Counted from the first letter of the stretch, positions 15,919-25,240 are shown. The stretch: 64,000 nt of DNA from Proruminimicrobium sp963666965 (GCA_963666965.1 OY762939.1:434001-498000); one strand, 5' to 3'. Program-made: numbers and translations. Notes: generated from the sequence alone by a model not told the origin.

Positions 15919-16791
15919 ATGAAATTTAAAAATATTTTTAAAAGAAAAAAAAACAGTCATAAAAACGATTACGGACATGTTTTTATAGCTGCCGGTTCTT
16001 ACGATATGCCGGGAGCGGCAGTTTTATGCGCAAATGCCGCAATTACCGCAGGGGCGGGTCTTGTCACTTTGGCTTTTCCGCGTTCATGTTATAACGGCAT
16101 CTCAAAAAAAGTTAAACCCGAAATAATGCTGCTTCCGTTAGATGATTCCGGCGGCAGACTTTCTCAAAAAGCAAAAAAAACAATCGTTAATTTTATAAAA
16201 TCGCGACGCGTAACTTCGGCGGTATTCGGATGCGGGTCCGGCAGAAGCGGAGCGTTAAAAAATATTATCTCCGAAGTTATCAAGAGTTTTGAAATTCCTG
16301 TAATTATAGATGCCGACGGATTAAATGTTTTTGAAAAAGAACAAAAAAACGGGATTATAAAGCAGTTCAAAAATGCAAAAGCGAAAATAATATTAACTCC
16401 CCATCCTAAAGAATTTGAAAGGATTTCAGGTCTAAAATATAAAGATTCTCAGTCGGCCCGAAAACAGCAGGCCAAGCTTTTTGCCGCAAATAATGGTACA
16501 ATCTGCGTATTAAAAGGCAGCGATACTGTTGTGTCGGACGGCTTGTCCGTTTATGTCAATAAAACCGGAAATCCGGGAATGGCCACGGCCGGAAGCGGCG
16601 ATGTCTTATCCGGGATAACAGCTGCTTTTGCAGGTTACAGTAATACGGATTTAATGTTAAAAGTTGAGGCGGCTGTTTATACGCACGGGCTTGCCGGCGA
16701 TATTGCGGCTGCAGAAAAAACGCAGATTTGCCTTACGGCAGGCGACATTATAAATAATATGTCTGAAGCGATCAGGAGAATAATAAAATGA
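15919..16791 (+). CDS. nnrD: ADP/ATP-dependent (S)-NAD(P)H-hydrate dehydratase
   Basis: Repairs hydrated NADH/NADPH using ADP or ATP. Seen: the ribokinase-like YjeF C-terminal domain only (290 residues), with GHVFIAAGSYDMPGAAVL near the start, ILTPHPKEF, and the NPGMATAGSGDVLSGI nucleotide-binding motif near the end. The N-terminal epimerase domain (NnrE) found in fused versions is missing, so the epimerase must be encoded elsewhere. ATG 15919 is used because upstream in-frame starts lie inside acpS. The 3' end overlaps the next gene by 4 bp. Confidence 0.93.
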   Translation: MKFKNIFKRKKNSHKNDYGHVFIAAGSYDMPGAAVLCANAAITAGAGLVTLAFPRSCYNGISKKVKPEIMLLPLDDSGGRLSQKAKKTIVNFIKSRRVTSAVFGCGSGRSGALKNIISEVIKSFEIPVIIDADGLNVFEKEQKNGIIKQFKNAKAKIILTPHPKEFERISGLKYKDSQSARKQQAKLFAANNGTICVLKGSDTVVSDGLSVYVNKTGNPGMATAGSGDVLSGITAAFAGYSNTDLMLKVEAAVYTHGLAGDIAAAEKTQICLTAGDIINNMSEAIRRIIK

Positions 16792-17942
16792 ATTTATCTG
16801 AAAGACTTAAAAATATAAGAAGAACCATACACGCAAATCCGGAGCTCGGAAATGAAGAATTTAAAACGGCGGCTCTTGTAGAAAAAATATTAAAAGAACA
16901 TAAAATAAAAACATACAGGCTTTGTAAAACAGGAGTCGTAGGAATTTTGGAAGGCAAAAAAAACGGGCCAAAAAAAACGGTTGCTTTAAGGGCGGATTTG
17001 GATGCGCTTCCCATATCTGAAAAAAATAAAGTTTCGTATAAATCAAAAAATAAATGCATAATGCATGCCTGCGGTCATGACGGAAATACCGCCATAATGC
17101 TGGGAGCGGCGATTGTTTTATCTTCTCAGACCGATGAATTTTCAGGCAGAGTACAGTTTATATTTCAGCCTAACGAAGAATCTTCCGGCGGAGCAAAAAG
17201 AATGATGGAAGAAGGCGTTCTGTCAAAAAATAAAGTTGACACTATTTTGGGCGTTCATGTAAGTCCGTGGCTGAAAACAGGACAAATAGGTTTAAAATAC
17301 GGAGCCATGATGGCCGGCGTTGACAGATTTATAATAGAAATAAACGGAGAGACAGGGCACGGAGCATATCCGCATCTTGCAAAAGACGCGTTAGTATGCG
17401 CCTGCGAATTTGTAATGTCTCTTCAGACGATAGTTTCAAGAATTATCAGCCCTCTGGAACCTGCAGTTGTAACGGTTGGCGAAATTTCAGGCGGTGAAAA
17501 ATACAACATTATATGCGGAAAGGCCAAGCTTGTAGGCACCGTAAGAACTTTAAACAATGATACGAGAAATAAAATTAAAAGCGAAATCATAAACAGGCTT
17601 GAAGGAATGTCTAAAATATACGGAATGTCTTATACGGTTGATTATAAAGCTTTGGGCAATCCTCTTATAAACGATAGTGATATAGTTGATATATGCAAAC
17701 AAGCCGCCGAAGAATGTTACGGTAAAAATAATGTATGTCTTCTGTCCGAACCTTCAATGGGGGGCGAAGATTTTGCGGAATATCTGCAAAAAGTAAAAGG
17801 ATGTTTTGTGTATGCAGGCACCTCGTGCGGAAAAAACACTTCATATCCGTGGCACCACGAAAATTTTGATATAGATGAAAAAGCTCTGCCTAAAGCCGCA
17901 TCGTATATAGCGCACGCCGCAAAAAAAATATTAAACGGTTAA
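16788..17942 (+). CDS. M20 family amidohydrolase (HipO/IAA-amino-acid hydrolase-like)
   Basis: Zinc/manganese-dependent hydrolase likely releasing amino acids from N-acyl conjugates in the cytoplasm. Seen: residues about 1-110 with ALRADLDALPI and the metal ligand motif HACGHDGN, FQPNEESSGGAKRMMEEGVL (catalytic Glu pair), a dimerisation insert (about 180-295) and a C-terminal metal ligand in WHHENFDID. 384 residues is typical. The ATG overlaps the nnrD stop (ATGA), so it ends an acpS-nnrD-amidohydrolase operon. The substrate could be N-acyl or N-acetyl amino acids; the sequence alone cannot separate HipO-like from DapL-like roles. Confidence 0.9.
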   Translation: MNLSERLKNIRRTIHANPELGNEEFKTAALVEKILKEHKIKTYRLCKTGVVGILEGKKNGPKKTVALRADLDALPISEKNKVSYKSKNKCIMHACGHDGNTAIMLGAAIVLSSQTDEFSGRVQFIFQPNEESSGGAKRMMEEGVLSKNKVDTILGVHVSPWLKTGQIGLKYGAMMAGVDRFIIEINGETGHGAYPHLAKDALVCACEFVMSLQTIVSRIISPLEPAVVTVGEISGGEKYNIICGKAKLVGTVRTLNNDTRNKIKSEIINRLEGMSKIYGMSYTVDYKALGNPLINDSDIVDICKQAAEECYGKNNVCLLSEPSMGGEDFAEYLQKVKGCFVYAGTSCGKNTSYPWHHENFDIDEKALPKAASYIAHAAKKILNG

Positions 17943-17943
17943 A

Positions 17944-19131
17944 TTATTTAAAATCAAGATCTGCCATCGGCATGGGACTCAGTGAATTTATAACGCTTAA
18001 AAATCTGAAGCCCTCAATATCTTTTCTTATCGGGTCAAAGCATTTTGCCGAAAATCTGTCAAAGTATTCCTGCTCTTCAAGCAGAATTTTACTTGCCAGT
18101 TTTTTTGCATAGTCAAGGTTGCCTTTTCTGAGCATTTCAAAAGCCTTGATAAAGTTATTTTCAGGCTTTGAGGAAGATATAACTTCAAACGAATTTTCAA
18201 TCATTTCTATAATGGAAGAAAAATCCGCATCCTGCCTTAAACGGTATATAAACTGCAAATCATCGTCCAAAAGTTTCTGCAATATATCAAGAGATTCTTT
18301 GTTTTTAGACATCAAAATATTTGCTTTTGCCTGCATATATTTTGATTCAAGCGTTTGATAAATATTTTCGGAAATAACCGCAAATTCAAGCATCTGGCCG
18401 TATTTTGCCGTTACAGGTTCCGTTAAAATTTCATTTTCTTTAAAATATAATTCATTGCCTGCTACCAAATACAATACAGACAGATGAAGAGCGATTTCCG
18501 CCACCATTTTTTTAATTTCGTGAGTTTCTTTTATTTTGCCTATAAGTCTGGGTGATGTGAGTTCTGCCTGTCCGTAACGCAGCGCTTTTTTTAGATAAGA
18601 TTCAGCTTTGTCCGTATTAATAAGATTTTCTTCGCTGTTATTACAGTAAAGATATATTTTTGCTACCTGCAGATTTACAAAAAAATCTGAATCGTCAAGT
18701 TCTATCGCTTTTAAAAAAAACTCAAGCGCTTTATCAAAGAGGGATACCGAAAGTTTGTTTATTCCGCTTGACCGGTATTCGCAGGCTTCGGCCATTTTAG
18801 GATTTTTTTGCGGTTCTCTGAGTTCGTCAATATAAGCAAGAAGCATTCTGAGATTTCCGTTGGCGACCGTTATTGTATCTATAGGAAGCGACAGTTTAAA
18901 ATCAAACATATTGCCCAGATTTTCTATTGTGGCAGTCATGCTGGGAAGACGTTGTACGGCGTTTTCATTCATGCGGTATGCGTCATTTGCTATTTCTGAA
19001 AATCCTTCAGGCAGTCCGTTGACGTAATTCTGAATATAATTTCTTATTAATGCATTAGGAGTTGTTTGCAGAATAGAAGGCATAAACGTATACTGGCTCC
19101 AACTCATATTTTTATTTCTTTGGTATGTCAT
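17944..19131 (-). CDS. TPR-repeat protein of unknown function
   Basis: 395 residues with no signal peptide. The centre (about 125-190) carries TPR-like helices, e.g. INKLSVSLFDKALEFFLKAI and DSDFFVNLQVAKIYLY, and the rest is helical. It follows the other TPR gene by 17 bp on the same strand, so the pair probably forms an operon. Its end converges with the amidohydrolase gene, leaving one base between the stop codons and no visible terminator. Possible scaffold role, not assigned. Confidence 0.75.
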   Translation of the reverse strand: MTYQRNKNMSWSQYTFMPSILQTTPNALIRNYIQNYVNGLPEGFSEIANDAYRMNENAVQRLPSMTATIENLGNMFDFKLSLPIDTITVANGNLRMLLAYIDELREPQKNPKMAEACEYRSSGINKLSVSLFDKALEFFLKAIELDDSDFFVNLQVAKIYLYCNNSEENLINTDKAESYLKKALRYGQAELTSPRLIGKIKETHEIKKMVAEIALHLSVLYLVAGNELYFKENEILTEPVTAKYGQMLEFAVISENIYQTLESKYMQAKANILMSKNKESLDILQKLLDDDLQFIYRLRQDADFSSIIEMIENSFEVISSSKPENNFIKAFEMLRKGNLDYAKKLASKILLEEQEYFDRFSAKCFDPIRKDIEGFRFLSVINSLSPMPMADLDFK

Positions 19132-19148
19132 TTTTATCTCCGCCGCAA

Positions 19149-19982
19149 TTAAAGAGATTTCACAGCTTTTTCTATAAAATCAACTTTTCTTTTAATTTTT
19201 ATCGCCGCTTTTATATCTTTGTCTTCAAGAATGTTTCTAATATCCGAGGCTGTGCCTGCAACATCATTCATTCTTGCTTTTGCAAGCGCCCTGTTAAAAA
19301 ATGCAAACGGATTTGGAGACAATTCGATCGCTTTATCAAAAGCTTCAATGGCTTCCTGATATTTTTCAAGATGAAAAAAACATAAACCTTTGTTGTAAAA
19401 AAATTTGTAATTGTAGTTGCTGTCGGCCAAATTAAAATAGTTTATAGACTCTTTATAATTGTTCTGAAGAAAATAAAATATTGCCAGCTCATAATATTTG
19501 TTTTGTGCCTTTAAAGAATCCACTATCGAATTTTTCTTGGTGTAAACACATGCTATTTCATAGTCTCTCTGAGTGATAAGAGGATTGGTTCTATTGTTGT
19601 AAATGTTTATTATGTAGTCGTAATGTCTGCCTCTGGTAAGGCTCATGTATTCATCCTGGTTTTTTTTCAGGTTGTCTACAAGAGCTTCTTTTTTTTGGGA
19701 GGTTTTCAGATACAGCGATATCAATATTCTGAAGATCATAAAGCCGGCTATCAAAAAAGACGGAACCATCGTAAGAGGGAAAAGCAGCCCGCGTGAATTA
19801 TGACTGAATATCAGAGCCGTCCATACTACTGATGCAACTGCTCCTATAAATAAAAAGAGAAATCCGATGCTTCCGCCGTAAGACTGTGTTCTTGTTCTGT
19901 AAGAATAGAAAGAATAGAATATGTAGTGCAGTATAAAAAAGAAAAGAAACATCCCTATAAAAAGCAAAATTTTTGCAGCCAT
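19149..19982 (-). CDS. Membrane-anchored TPR protein
   Basis: 277 residues. Seen: three hydrophobic segments in the first 100 residues (about 4-24, 35-58, 68-92), then a cytoplasmic helical region with TPR units (YKFFYNKGLCFFHLEKYQEA and ELSPNPFAFFNRALAKA, about 190-250). First gene of a two-gene minus-strand unit with the soluble TPR protein that follows. The function is unknown; such pairs can anchor protein assemblies at the inner membrane. Confidence 0.78.
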   Translation of the reverse strand: MAAKILLFIGMFLFFFILHYIFYSFYSYRTRTQSYGGSIGFLFLFIGAVASVVWTALIFSHNSRGLLFPLTMVPSFLIAGFMIFRILISLYLKTSQKKEALVDNLKKNQDEYMSLTRGRHYDYIINIYNNRTNPLITQRDYEIACVYTKKNSIVDSLKAQNKYYELAIFYFLQNNYKESINYFNLADSNYNYKFFYNKGLCFFHLEKYQEAIEAFDKAIELSPNPFAFFNRALAKARMNDVAGTASDIRNILEDKDIKAAIKIKRKVDFIEKAVKSL

Positions 19983-20119
19983 TTGAAATTAATCCTTTTT
20001 ATCCGTCTGTTTTTTACATAAAGGATTATCTCAAATTTATTTTTTTATTTCAATAGCGTTGAAGTATTGTTTGACAAATAAAGAATAAAAATATAAAATC
20101 TCTCTTACGTTTTATAAAT

Positions 20120-20196
<77 letters not shown>

Positions 20197-20200
20197 TATT

Positions 20201-20237
20201 AAAAGACCGGAATTCAAATTCCGGTCTTTTCTTTTTT
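20201..20237. terminator. Terminator shared by tRNA-fMet and the convergent small gene
   Basis: AAAAGACCGGAATT (20201-20214) / AATTCCGGTCTTTT (20217-20230), almost no loop, followed by CTTTTTT. It overlaps the stop codon of the minus-strand gene and can serve both strands. Confidence 0.85.
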
Positions 20238-20489
20238 AGACAATAAATAATTTCTGTAATAGACGGAAGTATCGGTCAAGACAAGAAAAAAGTTAAAAAG
20301 ATACAGATAAAAAACGCCGTCGAAACTGTATAAGTATTTATGCAGCATTCCTGCGATGTATCCCACAAGAACAATATACAAAAAAATTATGCTTTTTCCG
20401 GTATTTTTGCGTGATTTATAAGATTTATATATCGAAAAAGGCCATGCGCTTGCAAAACATAAAAGCATTGTGATTTCAAAAATACTCAT
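20214..20489 (-). CDS. Small three-TM protein, PQ-loop-like
   Basis: 91 residues with three hydrophobic helices and a basic C-terminus (LLSKKEKTGI). The first helix, ASAWPFSIYKSYKSRKNTGK, resembles PQ-loop/SemiSWEET-type half-transporters, which dimerise to carry small solutes, but the typical PQ dipeptide is absent. It starts at ATG 20489 after AGGAGACA. Function unproven. Confidence 0.6.
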   Translation of the reverse strand: MSIFEITMLLCFASAWPFSIYKSYKSRKNTGKSIIFLYIVLVGYIAGMLHKYLYSFDGVFYLYLFNFFLVLTDTSVYYRNYLLSKKEKTGI

Positions 20490-20513
20490 GATTGTCTCCT
20501 TAAAGACGAAGCC

Positions 20514-20600
20514 GGGAAGCTAAGACGCTTAGCAGCTTAGCAGCTTAGCAAAGGCTTTAACGGCAGTTGTGTTGCTTAACTTCCAAGCTTCCCAGCTTCT
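20514..20600. repeat. AGCTTC-type intergenic repeat with tandem CTTAGCAG units
   Basis: GGGAAGCT (20514-20521) is inverted against AGCTTCCC (20586-20593). Between them CTTAGCAG repeats about 2.5 times (20528-20548). The 16-mer at 20585-20600 (AAGCTTCCCAGCTTCT) recurs with one change at 42206-42221. It fills the gap between two minus-strand genes. Confidence 0.65.
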
Positions 20601-21840
20601 AAACTTCCGTATTGCTGCCGGCAAGATATCCTGTTGAAAAAGCAATCTGCAGGTTAAATCCTCCGGTCGGTCCGTCAAGATCAAGAATTTCTCCGCAAAA
20701 AAATACATTGTCTGCAAATTTTGATTTCATTGTCGCCTGTTCTATTTCCGAAACGGATATTCCGCCTCTTGTTACAATAGCCTCATTGAATTGTCTGGTG
20801 CCTGTTATTTCAAACCGTAAATCCTGAAATCCTTTAAGAAGCCGGGCTCTTTCTGTTTTTGAGACTTCCGAACATTTTTTTGTTATGTTTATGCCGTTTA
20901 TTCTCATAAACGGTTCAATCATCACAATAGGCATCATTTCTTTGAGCATTTGTTTTACCGGCATTGACCCGAAAGAATTCAGTTCTCTTACAAGGCGCAT
21001 ATCAAGGGTTTTATCGTCAAGACCGGGTTTTAAATTTACGGACAGTTCGATTTTTTTATTTTCTTTTGCCAGCTTAAAAATATTTCCGCTCATCGTTAAA
21101 ATAACGGGGCCTGTCATTCCGAAAGACGTAAATTCAAAATCCCCGAAAAGTTTTTGAAAAGTTTTTCCGTCAGCAAAAAGGGTTATTTCGGAGTTTTTTA
21201 TTTTAAGCCCGTTAAGTGTTTTAAGATAAGGATTTTGTGAAGTTACCGGAACAAGGGCCGGAGAAGGTTCCGTGATTGTATGTCCGAATGTTCTTGCAAA
21301 TTTATATCCGTCGCCCGTAGAACCGGTCTGCGGATAAGAAAGTCCGCCCGTTGCTACAATATACTTTTTTGCTTTCAAAGTTTCGCCGTTTGCCAGAATA
21401 ATTTCTGTTGCGGTTCGGTTTTCTTTTTTTACTGAAACGACTTCAGCCGATGTTTTGATTTTTACATTATTTTCTTTTACATATTTTATAAGAGCATTTA
21501 CGACGCTGTGGGCATCGTCGCTTAACGGGAAGTATCTTCCGCCTCTTTCAAGTTTTGTTTCAACTCCGTGTTTTTCAAAAAATGAAATAAGATCGCCGTT
21601 AAAAAATTTGTTGAAAGCGCTGAACAGAAATTTGCCGTTTGGACCGAGTTCGGCTATAAACTCGTGTATTTGGGCGCTGTTGGTTATATTACATCTTCCT
21701 TTGCCTGTAATCGAAAGTTTTATGCCGGGTCTTGATTTTTTTTCTACAAGGCATACGCTCAGCCCGAGTTCTCCGGCTCTTCCTGCAGCCATAAGCCCGG
21801 CAGCGCCTGCTCCGATCACTATAACGTCAAAATTATCCAT
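20599..21840 (-). CDS. HI0933/YhiN-family FAD-dependent oxidoreductase
   Basis: 413-residue flavoprotein of the HI0933 (BaiN-like) family. Seen: N-terminal Rossmann motif VIGAGAAGLMAAGRAGELGL with a following EKK, then LSITGKGRCNITN, ATGGLSYPQTGSTGDGY (about residues 165-181), GGISVSEI near 370, and the closing FCGEILDLDGPTGGFNLQIA, all diagnostic of the family. Some relatives act on bile-acid intermediates, but most members are uncharacterised, so the substrate is left open. Its start overlaps the preceding kinase gene by 8 bp, suggesting a kinase-flavoprotein operon. Confidence 0.92.
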   Translation of the reverse strand: MDNFDVIVIGAGAAGLMAAGRAGELGLSVCLVEKKSRPGIKLSITGKGRCNITNSAQIHEFIAELGPNGKFLFSAFNKFFNGDLISFFEKHGVETKLERGGRYFPLSDDAHSVVNALIKYVKENNVKIKTSAEVVSVKKENRTATEIILANGETLKAKKYIVATGGLSYPQTGSTGDGYKFARTFGHTITEPSPALVPVTSQNPYLKTLNGLKIKNSEITLFADGKTFQKLFGDFEFTSFGMTGPVILTMSGNIFKLAKENKKIELSVNLKPGLDDKTLDMRLVRELNSFGSMPVKQMLKEMMPIVMIEPFMRINGINITKKCSEVSKTERARLLKGFQDLRFEITGTRQFNEAIVTRGGISVSEIEQATMKSKFADNVFFCGEILDLDGPTGGFNLQIAFSTGYLAGSNTEV

Positions 21841-22396
21841 GATATTTTGATTTCAGTTCTGACATAAGAGAATTTATTTTTGAATATAATTCGGAAATAC
21901 CAGAAGCGTCGTTTATAAAAGTAATGTCTGCCATAGATGCGCATAACGCTACCTGCTGTCCGGAACCGGAACTCTGTGATTCTTTTTTTTCAAGTTCCGC
22001 AAATTTTTCAAAAGAGTCGGGGTCTCCCGGTCTTTTTCTTTTTTGCATTCTTTCAAAGCGGATTATTCCGGGAGCGTCAACGTTTATAAGCACGAAATTT
22101 TCTATTGTTTTAAATTTTTCAACTTCCTTGCTGTGTCTTATTGATGTTATGCAGTAATTTTTTCCGGTTTCAAATTTTTTAATTACAGACTTTGCCAAAA
22201 CATCGTTGCCTTCATTTTTTCTCAGATTTGTTCCGAAGACTATCAAATTTTCTCTTGTCGGTTCAATTCCGGCTTCTTTCATAAGAAAACGTATTTCGTC
22301 TGAAAGAGAGAAATGCCCGAATCCGTAATTTGAAACTATATATTCGGCAACAGTGTCTTTGCCGGAACAGTAAGAGCCGGTTAATCCTATTATCAT
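21833..22396 (-). CDS. P-loop nucleoside/dephospho-CoA kinase-like protein
   Basis: 187 residues. Seen: Walker A MIIGLTGSYCSGKDTVAEYI at the start, a helical lid region (FERMQKRKRPGDPDSFEKFA, about 118-138) with arginines, and INVDAPG. It resembles the AAA_18 / archaeal-type dephospho-CoA and dNMP kinase group rather than CoaE proper. It overlaps the flavoprotein gene downstream by 8 bp and follows the PorV gene by 1 bp. A kinase role is likely; the substrate is not determinable. Confidence 0.75.
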   Translation of the reverse strand: MIIGLTGSYCSGKDTVAEYIVSNYGFGHFSLSDEIRFLMKEAGIEPTRENLIVFGTNLRKNEGNDVLAKSVIKKFETGKNYCITSIRHSKEVEKFKTIENFVLINVDAPGIIRFERMQKRKRPGDPDSFEKFAELEKKESQSSGSGQQVALCASMADITFINDASGISELYSKINSLMSELKSKYHG

Positions 22397-22397
22397 A

Positions 22398-23348
22398 TTA
22401 TCTTTTTACAACCTCCCCGAATTTTACGGAAAAAGAAAATCTGTGAGTCATGCCTATATCTCCGTAAGGAACAAAAGCATAATCAAACGAGAAGTCCATA
22501 TAATTTATTCCGAATCCCGTATTAAGCCAGTTTAAACCGGGAATATCTTTATTTCTGCCGTCATAACCGGCCCTGAGAAAAAAATCAGTTTGTGATGATA
22601 AAGAAAACAGATATTCTCCGCCGGCATTAAAATACAAATTATTGTCATTGGGAAAATTTAAATCAAACGCTACAAGAAGTTTATCGGTTACATAGCTTGA
22701 TATTCCGGTTTTTAACAATACCGGAAGTTTTTCAGATTCATTGTTGAATTTGATGTTTGTGCCTATATTTGACACGGCTGCGGCCACTGATGTCTTTCCG
22801 TCAGATAAATCAAAATTTGTTCCCAGGTCAAATGCAAAAGCGCTTGCCGAATTTTCTATTTTACAGTTAATGTATTTCAAATTTGCCCCGAACTGGAGAT
22901 TTCCGTAAGATCTGGCATAAGAAAGATACAAAGCCGTATCAGCAGGCGAGAAAGACCCTTCTCTTTCGGCATGAGAATTTATTCTGTCTATGGTTCCGTA
23001 AGAAACATACTGCAGCGCTACGGCAACAGTGCCGTTTTTTTCAAAAGGGACTGCAAAAGATACCCATTCGTAATTAATGTCTTCAAACCAGGCAGTATGT
23101 GAAAATGAGACAGTTTTTTGTTCTATGGCAGCAAGATTTGCAGGGTTCCAGTAAACGGCATCGCTTCCGCACAAATTGCTTACGGATGCATTTCCCATCG
23201 CGGCGTTTTTTGCGCCTATGCCCAGTTTTAAAAACTGGGCTGCCGTGGTGCCGGCATCCTGCGATGACAGAAAGGCATGGGTATTACAGACAGCCGATAA
23301 AAATAAAATAACAACAGCCGCCGGCTTGATAAGTTTTTCCATTGGCAT
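22398..23348 (-). CDS. PorV/PorQ-like outer-membrane beta-barrel protein
   Basis: About 316 residues with an N-terminal signal segment (LIKPAAVVILFLSAVCNTHA) followed by the family opening AGTTAAQFLKLGIGAKNAAM and DAVYWNPANLAAI, then repeated amphipathic strands ending in FSFSVKFGEVVKR. In Bacteroidetes PorV serves the type 9 secretion system, but this family is broad and no T9SS genes are visible here. ATG 23348 or 23342 are both possible; neither has a Shine-Dalgarno sequence and a TACAAT box ends directly before 23348. It is divergent from trxA. Confidence 0.85.
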   Translation of the reverse strand: MPMEKLIKPAAVVILFLSAVCNTHAFLSSQDAGTTAAQFLKLGIGAKNAAMGNASVSNLCGSDAVYWNPANLAAIEQKTVSFSHTAWFEDINYEWVSFAVPFEKNGTVAVALQYVSYGTIDRINSHAEREGSFSPADTALYLSYARSYGNLQFGANLKYINCKIENSASAFAFDLGTNFDLSDGKTSVAAAVSNIGTNIKFNNESEKLPVLLKTGISSYVTDKLLVAFDLNFPNDNNLYFNAGGEYLFSLSSQTDFFLRAGYDGRNKDIPGLNWLNTGFGINYMDFSFDYAFVPYGDIGMTHRFSFSVKFGEVVKR

Positions 23349-23379
23349 ATTGTATCAAATTTTCCCGAGAAATATTTAG

Positions 23380-23408
23380 TTGATACAAGATTTTTCTTTT
23401 TATATAAT
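23380..23408 (+). promoter_or_regulatory. Promoter for trxA-tlpA-trxB
   Basis: -35 TTGATA (23380-23385), 17-bp spacer, -10 TATAAT (23403-23408); start site about 20 bases before the trxA ATG. Confidence 0.75.
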
Positions 23409-23433
23409 TTTCAAAAATAATCAGGGAGGAACA

Positions 23434-23751
23434 ATGGCTCTAAACATCAATGAAGAAAATTTTGAAAAGGAAATCCTCAAATCGGATATTCCGGCGCTGC
23501 TTGATTTCTGGGCTCCGTGGTGCGGTCCGTGTAAAATGTTGTCTCCGATTGTTGACGAACTGTCAAAAGAATATGAAGGGAAAATTAAAATATGTAAAGT
23601 AAATACGGATGAAAATATGAATTTGTCGTCTAAATTTCAGATCACTTCCATACCGTGCATCATAATATTCAAAGGCGGAAAACCAATAAGAAAAATAGTC
23701 GGATTTAAACCAAAAATAGAGATAAAAAGAGACTTGGATGAAATTATTTAA
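23434..23751 (+). CDS. trxA: Thioredoxin
   Basis: Cytoplasmic disulfide reductase of 105 residues. Seen: FWAPWCGPCKMLSP with the CGPC active site (about residues 31-36), VNTDENMNLSSKFQITSIPC with the cis-proline, and FKGGKPIRKIVGF. ATG 23434 follows GGGAGG; an in-frame start further upstream at 23380 lies in the promoter and is rejected. The 3' end overlaps the lipoprotein thioredoxin gene by 14 bp, and trxB follows, so the reductant and its reductase are encoded together. Confidence 0.96.
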   Translation: MALNINEENFEKEILKSDIPALLDFWAPWCGPCKMLSPIVDELSKEYEGKIKICKVNTDENMNLSSKFQITSIPCIIIFKGGKPIRKIVGFKPKIEIKRDLDEII

Positions 23752-24223
23752 ATTTATCGTTCCGTTCTTTTTGTGTTTTTTTATTTTTTCATGTTCGGGC
23801 TCCGTCTCGGATCCGGCCGGATTCAGTCTTAAGGATATGCAGGGAAATACAGTTTCGCTTTCAGATTTTAAAGGTAAGGTTGTTTTTATTGATTTTTGGG
23901 CGTCATGGTGCCCTCCCTGCAGACAGTCGATTCCCTCCGTTGAAAATCTTCAAGCCGCATATAAAGACAATCCCGATGTTGTTTTTCTGGGCATTAACAT
24001 AAATGAGGATAAACAAACTATTGACGGCTTTGTAAAAGAACAGGCAATAACTTACAAAATATTGATGGCCGATGAAAAAGTGCTTAAAAATTATAAAATC
24101 AGAAGCATTCCCGTTTTCTTCGTGCTTGACAGACAGGGCAATATAAGAAACAAACATATAGGTTTTATGCCGGGTCTTGAAGCGCAATGGGACAAAGATA
24201 TAAAATTTTTGCTTGAAAAATGA
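23738..24223 (+). CDS. TlpA/ResA-like thioredoxin lipoprotein
   Basis: 161 residues anchored outside the cytoplasmic membrane. Seen: a hydrophobic leader with lipobox FIFSC (Cys 19), then a redoxin fold with FWASWCPPCRQSIPSV (CPPC, about residues 55-58) and SIPVFFVLDRQGNI with the cis-proline. TlpA/ResA proteins reduce cysteines of apocytochromes or other exported proteins; the partner is unknown here. It overlaps trxA by 14 bp and is followed by trxB after 13 bp. Confidence 0.92.
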   Translation: MKLFKFIVPFFLCFFIFSCSGSVSDPAGFSLKDMQGNTVSLSDFKGKVVFIDFWASWCPPCRQSIPSVENLQAAYKDNPDVVFLGININEDKQTIDGFVKEQAITYKILMADEKVLKNYKIRSIPVFFVLDRQGNIRNKHIGFMPGLEAQWDKDIKFLLEK

Positions 24224-24236
24224 TTCAGGAGATAAA

Positions 24237-25169
24237 ATGACGAGTGATATAATTTATGACGTGATTATTATAGGCGGCGGGCCTGCCGGACTTACGGCCG
24301 GCATATATGCCTCAAGAGCCAGGCTTAAAACTCTTTTAATTGAAAAAGCAGGCTGCGGCGGGCAGATCGCCATGACCGACAAACTTGAAAATTTCCCCGG
24401 ATTTGAAGACGGCATTAACGGATTTGAGTTTACTTCAAAAGTAGAACAGCAGGCAAGAAATTTCGGTACGGAAATAGTTTACGGCGAAGTGCTTTCTCTG
24501 GAAGCAGAATCTTCCGTAAAAAAAGTTATTCTTTCAGATCATACATACGCCGCAAAAACAATCATAGTCGCAAGCGGGTCAAGTTTTAAAAAACTCGGCA
24601 TATACGGCGAAAATGAATTTATTGGCAGAGGAGTCTCGTACTGCGCAACATGCGACGGTCCTTTTTTTAAAAATAAAACAGTGGCAGTAATAGGCGGCGG
24701 CAATTCGGCGGTGCAGGAGGCTCTTTTTCTGACAAAATTTGCAAATAAAATTTATGTTATTCACAGAAGAGACACCCTCAGAGCCGTGCAGCTTCTTCAG
24801 GAAAAAGTTTTTGCCGAAAAGAAAATAGAAGTCGTTTTTGACACAAATGTTGAAGAAATAGCAGGCGGACAAATGATAGAAAATCTCAAAGTAAAGAACG
24901 TAAAAACCGGCAAACCCGGCAGTATTGCGGTTGACGGAGTTTTTATATTTATAGGCTGGAATCCGAATACGTCGTTTCTTTCCGATAATAAAATTGCTCT
25001 TGATGAAAACGGGTACATAATAACGGATGAAAAAATGCAAACGTCGCTTGAAGGGGTTTTGGCCTGCGGAGACGTCAGAAAAAAAATGCTCAGGCAGGTT
25101 GTTACTGCCGTAAGCGAAGGGGCTACGGCGGCAATAAGTGCCCAGCATTTGATTGAAGCCGGACATTGA
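24237..25169 (+). CDS. trxB: Thioredoxin reductase
   Basis: FAD/NADPH disulfide reductase of 310 residues. Seen: N-terminal FAD motif IIIGGGPAGLTAGIYASRAR, redox centre SYCATCDGPFF (about residue 140), NADPH motif VIGGGNSAVQEALFL, and the C-terminal FAD motif GVLACGDVRKK. ATG 24237 follows AGGAGA; a TTG at 24213 lies within the lipoprotein gene and has no ribosome-binding site. It closes the trxA-tlpA-trxB operon, and also likely feeds the thioredoxin-dependent arsenate reductase encoded at 62525. Confidence 0.96.
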   Translation: MTSDIIYDVIIIGGGPAGLTAGIYASRARLKTLLIEKAGCGGQIAMTDKLENFPGFEDGINGFEFTSKVEQQARNFGTEIVYGEVLSLEAESSVKKVILSDHTYAAKTIIVASGSSFKKLGIYGENEFIGRGVSYCATCDGPFFKNKTVAVIGGGNSAVQEALFLTKFANKIYVIHRRDTLRAVQLLQEKVFAEKKIEVVFDTNVEEIAGGQMIENLKVKNVKTGKPGSIAVDGVFIFIGWNPNTSFLSDNKIALDENGYIITDEKMQTSLEGVLACGDVRKKMLRQVVTAVSEGATAAISAQHLIEAGH

Positions 25170-25240
25170 TTTTACGACGGCGGACAGGCGTGTGTTTTTG
25201 CTCCGAGGACAAAACCGGGTTTCCTAGAGAATAAAACATA

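Noticed and set aside
23343..23354. Leaderless start for the PorV-like gene
   Set aside because: A TACAAT box abuts the ATG, but no acceptable -35 is found at 16-18 bp, so the promoter is not convincing.
24579..25166. 195-residue open frame antisense to trxB
   Set aside because: It lies fully opposite trxB, has no ribosome-binding site, and its protein looks like reverse translation of conserved TrxB codons.
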